From the NCBI RefSeq assembly GCF_011090185.1, contig NZ_JAAFGS010000001.1, positions 372,001 to 436,000 of the forward strand: 64,000 nucleotides of DNA. Reading direction: 5' to 3'. Shown here piece by piece: positions 25,602-34,280 of the stretch (position 1 is its first letter; each line of letters starts with the position of its first letter). The position numbers were made by a program, and so were the translations under genes. This DNA comes from Saccharibacillus alkalitolerans (lineage in GTDB: Bacteria; Bacillota; Bacilli; Paenibacillales; Paenibacillaceae). The notes beneath the pieces were generated by a model. The model had not been told where the DNA came from. It worked only from the letters and a program-made list of their open reading frames with translations, and made no database searches.

Positions 25602-27653
25602 ATGAGCATACGCCTGGATCAAATCCCGGTGAAAGAAGTCAACGGTGTGGGCGCCCGGAGAGCGGAGGAGCTTCACGCCGTTGGCATTTTTACCGTTAAG
25701 GATCTTATCGAATATTTTCCGTTTCGTTACGAAGATTTCCGGCAAAAATCGCTCGGCGACGTGAAGGACGGGGACAAAGCGACCGTACAGGCGAAGATCG
25801 TCGGCATGCCGATCGTGCAGCGTTTCGGCAAAAAGACCAAGCTGAGCTGCAAGGTGCTGGCGGATTATTCGATGTTTACGGCCGTATGGTTCAACCGGAA
25901 TTATCTCAAGGATCAGCTGGAGCTGGACCGCGAGATCATTCTGACCGGCAAATGGGACGGACGCCGTCTGCAGATGAACGTGACGCATTCGGAGTTCCCT
26001 GACCGCGGCGTCATTCGCAGCGGTTCGCTTCAGCCGGTCTACTCCATCGCCGGCAATCTTACCCAGAATTCGCTGCGCAAGGCGATCGGCAGCGCGCTCG
26101 ACCAGTACGGCGAGCATCTGGAAGAGGTGCTGCCGCAACAATTGGTCGACAAGTACGAGCTGATGCCGCGCCCGCAGGCGATCCGCCTGCTGCACCAGCC
26201 CGGCGACATCGCCGAGGGGCAGGAAGCGCGCAAGCGCATGGTCTACGAGGAATTGTTCCTGTTCCAGCTCAGGCTGCAGGCGTTCCGTTCGCTGAACCGG
26301 GAACGGCGGGACGGCGTCGTGCATACGACGCCCAACGCCACGATCCGCGAGTTCGTGCGCAGCCTGCCGTTCGAGCTGACCGACGATCAGAAGAACGTCG
26401 AGTTGGAAATTCTCAAAGACATGCGTTCGGAAGCCTGCATGAACCGTCTGCTTCAGGGCGACGTCGGCTCCGGCAAAACGGCCGTGGCCGCCGTCGCGCT
26501 GTTCACGACGGTGCGCTCCGGCTTCCAAGGCGCGCTGATGGTGCCGACCGAAATTTTGGCCGAACAGCATTCGCGCTCGCTGCAAAAAATGTTCGAGCCG
26601 TTCGGCATCACGGTCGGCCTGCTGACGAGCAGCGTGACCGGACGCAAACGCAAAGATCTGCTCGCCGGCCTGCAGATGGGCTTGATCGATATTCTGGTCG
26701 GCACGCACGCGCTCATTCAGGAAGACGTCAATTTCCGGGCGCTGGGCCTTGTCGTCACCGACGAGCAGCACCGCTTCGGCGTCAACCAGCGCAGCGTGCT
26801 GCGCCGCAAAGGCTACAATCCCGACGTGCTGACGATGACGGCGACCCCGATCCCTCGTACGCTCGCCATCACGGCGTTCGGCGATATGGACGTCTCGACC
26901 ATCGCGGAACGGCCCAAAGGGCGCGTGCCGATCGAGACGTACTGGGTCAAGCACGAGATGATGGAGCGGGTGCTGGGCTTCATCCGCCGCGAAGTGAGCC
27001 AGGGCCGTCAAGCTTACATGATCTGCCCGCTGATCGAGGAGTCGGAGAATCTGGACGTGCAGAACGCCATCGATCTGCATATGCAGATGAGCCAGGCGCT
27101 GCCCGATTACAAGGTCGGCCTGCTGCACGGCCGGATGAGCGCCGCGGAGAAAGAAGAAACGATGCGGCAGTTCTACGCGGGCGAAACGCATCTGCTCGTC
27201 TCGACGACCGTCGTCGAAGTCGGCGTCGACGTGCCGAACGCGACGCTCATGGTCATCATGGACGCCGACCGGTTCGGCCTGTCGCAGCTGCATCAGCTGC
27301 GCGGCCGGGTCGGCCGAGGTCAGCATGCGTCGTACTGCGTGCTGATCGCCGATCCGAAGTCGGAGCTGGGCCGTCAGCGCATGGGCGTCATGACCGATAC
27401 GAACGACGGCTTCGAAGTGTCGCGGCGAGACCTGGAACTGAGAGGTCCGGGCGACTTTTTCGGCACAAAGCAGAGCGGTCTGCCGGAATTCAAAGTCGCG
27501 GACATGGTCGCCGACTTCAAAGTGCTGGAGCAGGCGCGCGACGACGCCGCGAAGCTGGTGGAAGATTCGTTCTTCTGGACTTCGCCGGCTTACGAAAATT
27601 TGCGGAGCTCGCTGGAAACGCAGGAACTGTTCCGCGGCGAGCTGATCGACTGA
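25602..27653 (+). CDS. recG: ATP-dependent DNA helicase RecG
   Basis: Reverses stalled replication forks and migrates branched DNA. 683 residues. The N-terminal wedge/OB domain (~60-150) contains the conserved QPVYSIAG...LTQNSLRK stretch. The helicase core has Walker A GDVGSGKTAVA (~287), TDEQHRFGV (DEQH box), TATPIPRTLA, STTVVEVGVDVPNA and QLRGRVGRG. Complete. It begins 12 bases after degV with AAGGAGAGC. In B. subtilis recG lies in the same region, with sda/degV-type genes between. Confidence 0.97.
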   Translation: MSIRLDQIPVKEVNGVGARRAEELHAVGIFTVKDLIEYFPFRYEDFRQKSLGDVKDGDKATVQAKIVGMPIVQRFGKKTKLSCKVLADYSMFTAVWFNRNYLKDQLELDREIILTGKWDGRRLQMNVTHSEFPDRGVIRSGSLQPVYSIAGNLTQNSLRKAIGSALDQYGEHLEEVLPQQLVDKYELMPRPQAIRLLHQPGDIAEGQEARKRMVYEELFLFQLRLQAFRSLNRERRDGVVHTTPNATIREFVRSLPFELTDDQKNVELEILKDMRSEACMNRLLQGDVGSGKTAVAAVALFTTVRSGFQGALMVPTEILAEQHSRSLQKMFEPFGITVGLLTSSVTGRKRKDLLAGLQMGLIDILVGTHALIQEDVNFRALGLVVTDEQHRFGVNQRSVLRRKGYNPDVLTMTATPIPRTLAITAFGDMDVSTIAERPKGRVPIETYWVKHEMMERVLGFIRREVSQGRQAYMICPLIEESENLDVQNAIDLHMQMSQALPDYKVGLLHGRMSAAEKEETMRQFYAGETHLLVSTTVVEVGVDVPNATLMVIMDADRFGLSQLHQLRGRVGRGQHASYCVLIADPKSELGRQRMGVMTDTNDGFEVSRRDLELRGPGDFFGTKQSGLPEFKVADMVADFKVLEQARDDAAKLVEDSFFWTSPAYENLRSSLETQELFRGELID

Positions 27654-27673
27654 GAGAACGGTCCGTTCGCAGG

Positions 27674-27706
27674 GCTGCCGGCGTCTATGCCGGCGGCTTT
27701 CTTTTT
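27674..27706 (+). terminator. recG terminator
   Basis: GCTGCCGGC-GTCTAT-GCCGGCGGC (one G-T wobble) followed by TTTCTTTTT. Confidence 0.85.
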
Positions 27707-27791
27707 CGCGTCAAAAGATAAGTCTGACAAGTAAATCCGTCGGAAGCGCGGCGCGTTTGAAATTCAAAACCGAGTAAGGAGGAGGAACGCC

Positions 27792-29465
27792 ATGGATTCT
27801 TCGCATCCGCTGACTATTTTTTTGCAGCTGTTCGAACGGGGTTCGCTGCTGCTCATGTGCTTGTTCGTGCTGACGCGCATCCCGCGCTTTAAAGCCGTCT
27901 TTCAAAAAGAAGAATACCGCCCGCAGGATCTCGTGACCGTCACGGTAATCTTCGGGCTGTTCGCCATTTTCGGGACGTATATGGGGATCAGCGTGGAGGG
28001 CTCGCTCGTCAACGTGCGCATCGTGGCGATCCTGTCGGGCGGGCTGCTGTTCGGTCCCTGGGTCGGGATCGTGACGGGACTCGTGTCCGGCGTGCACCGT
28101 TATCTGATCGACATCGGCGGCGTGACCGCCGTGCCGTGTCTGATTACCAGCATCGTGGCGGGCATCGTCGCGGGCGTCATCCATCTGCGAGTGCCCAAGC
28201 CTAAGCGCTGGTATTACGGGATCGTCGCCGGCATGCTGTGCGAAGTGCTGACGATGGGCTTGATTCTGCTGCTCGCGCAGCCTTACGAACTGGGAGCGGA
28301 CATCGTGTCCAAGATCGCCGCGCCGATGATTTTCGCCCAGGTCATGATCGGGCTGATCGTCATGCTCGTGCAGAGCGTGGAAGACGAAAAAGAGTACGTG
28401 GCGGCCAAGCAGGCGAAGCTCGCGCTCGACATCGCCAACGAGACGCTGCCGTATTTCCGCAAAGTCGACAGTGCGTCGCTGCTGCGGATCTGCGAGATCA
28501 TCGAGGAGAAGATCGGCGCGGACGCCGTGGCGATCACGGATACGAGCCATATTTTGGCGTATTCCGGCTTCGGGCAGGAGCGCTACAATATCGGGCACGA
28601 GATCATGACGGAGGAGACGAAGCAGACGATCCGAAGCGGCAGCATCACCATTCGCAACAACGACGCCGATCACCGGAACGAGTGGATCAAATCGATGATT
28701 ATCATTCCGCTGCAGGAAAAAGGGGTCGTGACGGGAGCGCTGAAAATTTACTATCGGCATGCCCACCAGATCACGTATTCGCTGCGCGAGCTGGCCGTCG
28801 GGCTGTCGCAGATCATTTCCACGCTGATGGAAGTGTCCCGGGTGGAACAGATCAAGGCAATGGCGGACAAGGCCGAGATCAAGGCGCTGCAGACGAAGAT
28901 CAGTCCCCATTTCCTGTTTAACGCGCTGAACGCGATCGCGTCGTCCATCCGTCTGAATCCCGACAAGGCGCGCGAGCTGATCATCAATCTGTCCGGGTAT
29001 CTGCGCTACAACCTGGAACTCAACGACGAATTGATCGACGTGCACCGGGAGCTGCAACAGGTGAAAGATTACGTCGAAATCGAGAAAGCGCGCTTCGGCA
29101 GCCGGCTGCAGGTGGAATACGACATCGACGACGAGACGGACGTGAAAATTCCGAGCCTGATCATCCAGCCGCTGGTCGAGAACGCGATCGTGCACGGCAT
29201 TTTGAAGGACAAAGGGAGAGGAACGGTCACCATTCGGGTCAAAAACGAAGGGGAGGCCGTGCGCTTCGAGATCGCGGACACCGGCGTCGGCATCGACGAA
29301 TCGGTGATCGAGAACATCCGCCGCGGCGGCATGCCGTCGAACAAAATCGGGCTGTCGAACGTGCACGAGCGGCTGAAGCTCATTTACGGGGAAGGCGTGG
29401 ACATCCGCAGGCTCGAAAAAGGGACGGTAATCGGATTTACGGTAAGAAAGGGGAGAACGGAATGA
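27792..29465 (+). CDS. LytS/YpdA-type membrane sensor histidine kinase
   Basis: 557 residues. The N-terminal half is a multi-helix 5TM-LYT sensor (~5-195) with the motif [25 protein letters not shown]-like domain follows (~205-345). The C-terminal kinase has the His-kinase motif [13 protein letters not shown] (His ~373) and the HATPase N-box [16 protein letters not shown], then DTGVGID. These features are those of LytS, BtsS and YpdA of E. coli; YpdA and BtsS sense extracellular pyruvate. AAGGAGGAGG gives a strong start. The stop overlaps the regulator start. Stimulus is inferred from the downstream transporter and operator. Confidence 0.93.
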   Translation: MDSSHPLTIFLQLFERGSLLLMCLFVLTRIPRFKAVFQKEEYRPQDLVTVTVIFGLFAIFGTYMGISVEGSLVNVRIVAILSGGLLFGPWVGIVTGLVSGVHRYLIDIGGVTAVPCLITSIVAGIVAGVIHLRVPKPKRWYYGIVAGMLCEVLTMGLILLLAQPYELGADIVSKIAAPMIFAQVMIGLIVMLVQSVEDEKEYVAAKQAKLALDIANETLPYFRKVDSASLLRICEIIEEKIGADAVAITDTSHILAYSGFGQERYNIGHEIMTEETKQTIRSGSITIRNNDADHRNEWIKSMIIIPLQEKGVVTGALKIYYRHAHQITYSLRELAVGLSQIISTLMEVSRVEQIKAMADKAEIKALQTKISPHFLFNALNAIASSIRLNPDKARELIINLSGYLRYNLELNDELIDVHRELQQVKDYVEIEKARFGSRLQVEYDIDDETDVKIPSLIIQPLVENAIVHGILKDKGRGTVTIRVKNEGEAVRFEIADTGVGIDESVIENIRRGGMPSNKIGLSNVHERLKLIYGEGVDIRRLEKGTVIGFTVRKGRTE

Positions 29466-30283
29466 GCATGAAAGGCATTATCGTGGAAGACGAATTTCTC
29501 GCGATGGAGGAATTGGACTATCTGATCGGCAAAAACAGCTCGGTGGAGATCGTCGGCAAATTCGAGGACGGGATCGACGTGCTTAAATTTTTGCAGGGCA
29601 GCGACGTGGACGTCATTTTTCTCGATATCAACATTCCGTCGCTCGACGGCGTGCTGCTCGCCAAAAGCATCAGCAAATTCGCGCGCAGGCCGTATATCGT
29701 ATTCACGACGGCCTATAAGGAACACGCGGCGGAGGCGTTCGAGATCGAAGCGTTCGATTATATTCTGAAGCCGTATCACGAGCCCCGGATCGCGGCGATG
29801 CTGCACAAGCTCGAAGCGGCGTTCGCGGCGAAAAAAGAAGGGGAAACGGGAATCTCTCCGCCGGGGGCTTCGGGCGAACCGTCTGCGGTTTCGGCCTCTC
29901 CGTTATCCGGCGCGTCGCCGCAGGAACTTTCGGAAGCGGGCCGCCCGTCCGGCAGCCGCCGCATCAATCTGTACAAGGACGACAAGATCATCGTGGTCGA
30001 CGCGGACGACATCTACTACGCGTCCGCGCAGGAAAAAACGACGCTCGTTTACACGCGCAAAGAAGAGTATGTCATGCACATGAGCATCTCGGATTTTCAA
30101 GCGAATCTGCCGCAGGATAAATTTTTTCGCTGCCACCGTTCCTACACGGTCAATCTGTCGAAGATCCGGGAGATCGTACCTTGGTTCAACAACACGTACT
30201 TGCTGCGTCTGCGCGATATGAACGCCGAAGTGCCGGTCAGCCGCAGCAAATCCAAAGAATTCCGTCAGCTCATGCGCATTTAA
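29462..30283 (+). CDS. LytTR-family response regulator (YpdB-like)
   Basis: 273 residues. The receiver domain (~1-120) has acidic pair VEDE, phosphoacceptor Asp in FLDINIP (~54), Thr in FTTAY and KPY. A ~45-residue Ser/Pro/Gly-rich linker is unusually long. The C-terminal LytTR DNA-binding domain (~165-273) contains [14 protein letters not shown] and [12 protein letters not shown]. The ATG overlaps the kinase stop; a second ATG at 29468 is equally possible. Its likely target is the operator at 30314-30344 ahead of the next gene. Confidence 0.93.
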   Translation: MSMKGIIVEDEFLAMEELDYLIGKNSSVEIVGKFEDGIDVLKFLQGSDVDVIFLDINIPSLDGVLLAKSISKFARRPYIVFTTAYKEHAAEAFEIEAFDYILKPYHEPRIAAMLHKLEAAFAAKKEGETGISPPGASGEPSAVSASPLSGASPQELSEAGRPSGSRRINLYKDDKIIVVDADDIYYASAQEKTTLVYTRKEEYVMHMSISDFQANLPQDKFFRCHRSYTVNLSKIREIVPWFNNTYLLRLRDMNAEVPVSRSKSKEFRQLMRI

Positions 30284-30313
30284 GCGGTTTCAAAACGTTC
30301 GTGACGGTTCCCG

Positions 30314-30344
30314 TGCATTTCATTCCGCTTGGGCGGCATCTCAT
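30314..30344 (+). promoter_or_regulatory. YpdB-like tandem operator upstream of the MFS gene
   Basis: TGCATTTCAT (30314-30323) and GGCATCTCAT (30335-30344) are direct repeats separated by exactly 11 bases. As I recall the published E. coli YpdB site at yhjX, it is GGCATTTCAT-N11-GGCATTTCAT. Each half here differs by one base. The second repeat ends ~10 bases before the -35 position of the candidate promoter, a normal activator placement. Confidence 0.65.
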
Positions 30345-30353
30345 TCCAAAAAC

Positions 30354-30382
30354 GCTTCCGAAACGGCCGGACTGCTTATACT
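30354..30382 (+). promoter_or_regulatory. candidate activator-dependent promoter of the MFS gene
   Basis: TATACT (30377-30382) serves as -10, with TG two bases before it. The -35 position 17 bases upstream (GCTTCC, 30354-30359) is poor, which fits a promoter needing the adjacent LytTR activator. Confidence 0.5.
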
Positions 30383-30424
30383 AAAGCCATAAGGAACGCA
30401 TAACGAATGAGAGAAGGAATAATA

Positions 30425-31759
30425 ATGAAAACCGTTACAGCTTCTTCCTCCAACTTTTCGGGTTCGCAAGATAATGCCGCTATGAAAGTGAATCGCCTGT
30501 GGATCGTCATCGGGACGATCATCGTGCAGATGGGCCTCGGCACCATTTATACGTGGAGCCTGTTCAACCAGCCGCTCGCCGATAAATTCGGCTGGGAGCT
30601 CGGCGGAACGGCGATGACATTTTCGATCACAAGCTTCGCGCTCGCTTTCGCCACCTTATTCTCCGGCAGGCTGCAGGACAAATTCGGCATCCGCAGACTG
30701 ATCGCCGCTTCCGGCATTCTGCTCGGTATCGGATTGATGCTCTCCTCGCAGGTGTCGTCGCTCGGTCTGCTGTATCTGGTCGCCGGCGTGCTTGTCGGCT
30801 ACGCGGACGGTACGGCGTACATGACGTCGCTGTCCAACCTGATCAAATGGTTCCCGAAGCATAAAGGGCTTATGTCCGGCGTGTCGGTCGGCGCCTATGG
30901 CACGGGCAGCCTGATCTTCAAATACGTCAACGGCGCCATGATCGAATCGCGCGGCGTGTCGCAGGCTTTTCTCATCTGGGGCATCATCGTGCTGGCGATG
31001 GTCGTGCTCGGCTCGCTGCTGATCCGCGAAGCGGCGGTCGCCGCGGCTCCGATATCGGCTTCGGGCGTTCGCGTCAAAGACTATACCGTCAAAGAAATGC
31101 TCAAGACCAAACAGGCTTACCTGCTGTTCGTCGTCTTCTTCACGGCCTGCATGAGCGGACTGTACCTGATCGGCATCGTCAAGGACATCGGCGTGCAGCT
31201 GGCCGGCCTGGACGCGGCGACCGCCGCCAACGCGGTAGCGATGATCGCGATCTTCAACACGGCGGGACGGCTGATCCTCGGCCCGCTGTCCGATAAAGTC
31301 GGCCGCCTCAGAGTCGTCTCCGGCGCGCTGCTGGTCACGTTCGCGGCCGTCATGGTCCTGAGCTTCGCGGCGCTGAGCTATCCGCTGTTCTTCGCCAGCG
31401 TGGCGGCGATCGCTTTCTGCTTCGGCGGCAATATCACGGTGTTCCCGGCGATCGTCAGCGACTTCTTCGGCCTGAAGAACCAGGGCAAAAATTACGGCGT
31501 CATCTACCAGGGCTTCGGCCTCGGCGCCCTGTCCGCGTCCTTTATCGCGGCTCTGCTCGGCGGGTTCAAGCCGACGTTCCTCGTGATCGGCGCGCTGTGC
31601 GCGATCTCGTTCCTGATCGCCCTGCTGCTCAAGGCGCCGGCGGCGGGCGCGCGAACCGCTGCGGAATCTTCTTCGGAAACGCGCGGCAGAGAAGCCCAAG
31701 GGAAAGAAGGCAAAGAAAGCAAAGGCATGCGGCTTAACCCGCAGACGAAAGGCATCTGA
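30425..31759 (+). CDS. YhjX-like MFS transporter (oxalate/formate antiporter family)
   Basis: 444 residues and about 12 membrane helices. LWIVIGTIIVQMGLGTIYTW, then GRLQDKFGIRR, ADGTAYMTSLSNLIKWFPK, ACMSGLYLIGIVKDI and KNYGVIYQGFGLGALS run parallel to E. coli YhjX along its length. In E. coli, YhjX is the single main target of YpdA/YpdB and is induced by pyruvate. The substrate is likely pyruvate or a related monocarboxylate; that is inference. ATG 30425 is chosen for GAAGGA at 30413-30418; the longer frame from 30407 would contain that site. The Ser/Lys-rich tail is probably cytoplasmic. Confidence 0.9.
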   Translation: MKTVTASSSNFSGSQDNAAMKVNRLWIVIGTIIVQMGLGTIYTWSLFNQPLADKFGWELGGTAMTFSITSFALAFATLFSGRLQDKFGIRRLIAASGILLGIGLMLSSQVSSLGLLYLVAGVLVGYADGTAYMTSLSNLIKWFPKHKGLMSGVSVGAYGTGSLIFKYVNGAMIESRGVSQAFLIWGIIVLAMVVLGSLLIREAAVAAAPISASGVRVKDYTVKEMLKTKQAYLLFVVFFTACMSGLYLIGIVKDIGVQLAGLDAATAANAVAMIAIFNTAGRLILGPLSDKVGRLRVVSGALLVTFAAVMVLSFAALSYPLFFASVAAIAFCFGGNITVFPAIVSDFFGLKNQGKNYGVIYQGFGLGALSASFIAALLGGFKPTFLVIGALCAISFLIALLLKAPAAGARTAAESSSETRGREAQGKEGKESKGMRLNPQTKGI

Positions 31760-31792
31760 GCTAGACGCCTGCGGTACGTGGGATTACAGACA

Positions 31793-31824
31793 AAGCTCCG
31801 GCGGAATTCCGCCGGAGCTTTTTT
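31793..31824 (+). terminator. terminator of the MFS gene
   Basis: AAGCTCCGGCGG-AATT arms pairing with CCGCCGGAGCTT, followed by TTTT; essentially a perfect 12-bp stem. Confidence 0.9.
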
Positions 31825-31834
31825 CGTGCGTTTG

Positions 31835-31855
31835 AAAAGAAATTTAATTTCTTTT
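31835..31855. promoter_or_regulatory. 21-bp palindrome upstream of the ECF sigma operon
   Basis: AAAAGAAAT-TTA-ATTTCTTTT is a perfect inverted repeat of 9-bp arms. It lies between the preceding terminator and the sigma-factor gene, 40 bases before a TATGAT (31893-31898) that could be its -10 element. No regulator is identified. Confidence 0.4.
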
Positions 31856-31956
31856 GCGCCGAGCCCGACTTTTTCCTCCGAGTCGACGCATATATGATTA
31901 GACGGAGAAGTCGGTCCCACCGGATCGAACGAAAGGAGGTCGGCGGAAGCGCGAAT

Positions 31957-32583
31957 ATGCCGAAACGGGACATGCTTACAGACGTCAACGAAGCCAAGTT
32001 AATCAAACGCATTCAGCGAAAAGGCGACCGTGCCGCCGCCGACGAGCTGGTTTCGCGCCATTACCGGGAGATTTACGCTTTCGTGTACAGGCAGCTCCAG
32101 CATCGGGAAAATTCGCTCGATCTCACACAGGACATTTTTGTCAGCATGCTGCGCAGCATCGGCTCGTTCGAAGGAAAGCGTTCGTCGCTGCGTACCTGGC
32201 TGTACCGCATCGCGACGAATCGGGTCATCGATCATTTTCGCTCAAGAGCGCACCGGGACACCAAACTGACCGATCCGATCGAAGATTTCGAATTCGCGGC
32301 GGATGAAGATTTTACCCTGGAATTCGAACAGCGGGAAGAAGCGGGCCGGGTGCTGGAGCTGCTGCGGACGTTCGAATGGCGCACGCAGGAGATCGTGCGG
32401 GTGAAGCTGTTCGCGGAGCAGACTTTCGCCGAAATCGCGCAGAGTATGAGCCTGCCCGATTCGACGGTCAAGACCCATTATTATGCGGCGATCCGCAGGA
32501 TCAAACAAACATTCGAGGAGGAGCGGAATGAAGAGCCATCGCAACAATCGGATTCGAAGCAGCGCGCCGTCGACGTTCGATGA
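31957..32583 (+). CDS. ECF-type RNA polymerase sigma factor (SigY-like operon)
   Basis: 208 residues. Region 2 is recognisable in VSRHYREIYAFVYRQLQHRENSLDLTQDIFVSML and TWLYRIATNRVIDHFRSR. Region 4 follows as FAEIAQSMSLPDSTVKTHYYAAIRRIK. A short linker between them is acidic. The following three genes (membrane protein, ABC ATPase, ABC permease) give the same layout as the B. subtilis sigY-yxl operon, so sigY-type self-regulation is plausible. GGAAG at 31945-31949 is 7 bases from ATG 31957; a stronger AAAGGAGG further upstream (31933-31939) is too distant. Confidence 0.88.
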   Translation: MPKRDMLTDVNEAKLIKRIQRKGDRAAADELVSRHYREIYAFVYRQLQHRENSLDLTQDIFVSMLRSIGSFEGKRSSLRTWLYRIATNRVIDHFRSRAHRDTKLTDPIEDFEFAADEDFTLEFEQREEAGRVLELLRTFEWRTQEIVRVKLFAEQTFAEIAQSMSLPDSTVKTHYYAAIRRIKQTFEEERNEEPSQQSDSKQRAVDVR

Positions 32584-33313
32584 CATCGATTATCCGGACG
32601 AGCGGGAGATCCGTCTGCATGTCGCTTCCATCGTGGAAAAGGCGCTGCCGGTTCGCCCCTCGTTTCCGGCTTATATCGGCGGCATGTACCGTCAGCTCGG
32701 CTTCCGGCATTTGTTCCGGGATTTGACGGAGATCGTGTTCGTGCTGCTGCTGGGGTTGGGCATCCTTGTTTTTATGGCGCTGTTCATGCTGGAAAACGCG
32801 AATGCGGACAGCCTTTATGCCTTTATTTTTATCGTCTCGCCTCTGCTGTACCTGGCCGTCTCCCTGATTTTCTTCGCCGATCTGCGCAGGCGCGACACGT
32901 ATCAGGTCGAAATGGCCTGCCGCTATAACGTCTATCAGCTCGCGTCGCTCCGCATGTTGACTTTTTCCGCCGTATGTCTCGTGCTGAATGCCGGATTTGT
33001 CTGCTGGATTGCGCTGACTTCCGGACAGGTGGATCTGCTGCGCGGGCTGCTGCTGTCGGCTTCGTCGCTGTTCGCGTTCGCGGCTGCGTTCCTGTACGGA
33101 ATGCTGCGCGGAAGAACCGCGGCGGGCCGCTATGCGACAGTCGGCCTGTGGCCGCTGCTCAATGCCGGTCTGTGGATCGCGGAGCCGCACGGCTACCGGG
33201 TTCTGCTGTCCGGCGTTCCGATCTATGCCTATCTGGGACTCCTTCTGCTGGGAGCCGCCATCTACGTCGGACAGGCCCGGGAGCTGATCCATTTTCGGCC
33301 GAAACTGTCTTGA
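32528..33313 (+). CDS. multi-spanning membrane protein, possible anti-sigma factor
   Basis: 261 residues. The first ~75 are soluble and charged (SFPAYIGGMYRQLGF just before the membrane part), then about six hydrophobic helices. No domain recognised. It overlaps the end of the sigma gene by 56 bases and has GAGGAGGAG directly before ATG 32528, so it is translationally linked. The position between an ECF sigma factor and its ABC transporter, together with the cytoplasmic N-terminus, makes an anti-sigma or sensor role plausible but unproven. Confidence 0.75.
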   Translation: MKSHRNNRIRSSAPSTFDDIDYPDEREIRLHVASIVEKALPVRPSFPAYIGGMYRQLGFRHLFRDLTEIVFVLLLGLGILVFMALFMLENANADSLYAFIFIVSPLLYLAVSLIFFADLRRRDTYQVEMACRYNVYQLASLRMLTFSAVCLVLNAGFVCWIALTSGQVDLLRGLLLSASSLFAFAAAFLYGMLRGRTAAGRYATVGLWPLLNAGLWIAEPHGYRVLLSGVPIYAYLGLLLLGAAIYVGQARELIHFRPKLS

Positions 33314-33344
33314 ATATGCCCAAACGAAAAGGAGCTGAACAAGG

Positions 33345-34280
33345 ATGCTGATTGTGCGTGCCGCAAGCCGGCGATACGGGGACGATCCGGCGCTGGAAAG
33401 ACTTGATCTGGAATTCCAAAACGGAGTGTACGGCCTGCTCGCGCCCAACGGAGCGGGAAAAACGACGCTGCTGAAAATGTTGGCCGGACTGCTTCCCCCG
33501 TCGGAAGGCGAAATTTTATACGACGGGGAACCTCTTGCGGACCTCGACGAAAAATATCGCATGAAATTGGGCTACCTCCCGCAAAGGTTCGGCTATTATC
33601 CGGGAGACACCCCTTTGAAATATATGCAGTACCTCGCCGCGATCAAAGGAATGAACCGCAAAGAAGCGTCGGAGCGCTCCGAGCTTCTGCTGGACGCGGT
33701 AGCGTTGGGCGAAGCGAAACGGCGGAAAATGAAGACGTTCTCCGGCGGCATGATCCAGCGGGTCGGCATCGCGCAGGCGCTGCTCAACGATCCGCGCGTG
33801 CTGATTCTGGATGAACCGACAGCCGGGCTCGATCCGAAGGAACGCGGAAGATTCCGCAGCCTGCTGACGCAGCTCGGCCGGGATCGCATCGTGATCCTGT
33901 CCACGCATGTCGTCTCGGATGTGGAGTCGGCGGCGAACGAAATTATTCTGCTGAAGGACGGGCGCGTGTTCGCGAAAGACAAGCCCGAGGGGATCTGCTT
34001 GATGCTGGCCGGGCGTGTCTACGAAACGAAAATTGGCGACGCGGAAGCGGACGCTTTTCGCGAACGCTATGCGATCCTGGCCGAACGCGGCGAGCCGGAC
34101 GGATGGCGGATGCGCTTCGTCTCGGAAGCCGAATCGGCGCTGCCGCAGTGGCAGGCCGTGCAGCCGACGTTGGAGGATGTGTTTCTGTACGTGTACCGGG
34201 ATGCCGAAGGTCGGGCGCCGGAGCGGATGCTGTTTCCGCGCGAACCGGCCGGGAGCGGGAAAAGGGGAGAATCGGTATGA
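33345..34280 (+). CDS. ABC transporter ATP-binding protein
   Basis: 311 residues. Walker A reads APNGAGKTT (the usual first Gly is Ala), followed by a Q-loop in LGYLPQRFGYY, signature FSGGMIQRVGIAQAL, Walker B VLILDEPTAGLD and switch STHVVSD. The APNGAGKTT form and the YLPQxFG stretch are common in ATPases of antimicrobial-peptide or antibiotic exporters. A C-terminal ~90-residue extension is typical of the DrrA-like group. It overlaps its permease by ATGA. AAAGGAGCTGAAC precedes the start. Confidence 0.92.
   Translation: MLIVRAASRRYGDDPALERLDLEFQNGVYGLLAPNGAGKTTLLKMLAGLLPPSEGEILYDGEPLADLDEKYRMKLGYLPQRFGYYPGDTPLKYMQYLAAIKGMNRKEASERSELLLDAVALGEAKRRKMKTFSGGMIQRVGIAQALLNDPRVLILDEPTAGLDPKERGRFRSLLTQLGRDRIVILSTHVVSDVESAANEIILLKDGRVFAKDKPEGICLMLAGRVYETKIGDAEADAFRERYAILAERGEPDGWRMRFVSEAESALPQWQAVQPTLEDVFLYVYRDAEGRAPERMLFPREPAGSGKRGESV

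Noticed and set aside
24708-27326. 872-codon minus-strand frame over degV/recG
   Set aside because: Shadow of two well-identified genes; residue content is Arg/His/Gln-rich and no domain is recognisable.
27756-27768. Short palindrome TTTGAA-A-TTCAAA before the LytS-type kinase gene
   Set aside because: A 6-bp-arm palindrome in AT-rich DNA can arise by chance, and it lies close to the ribosome binding site without promoter context.
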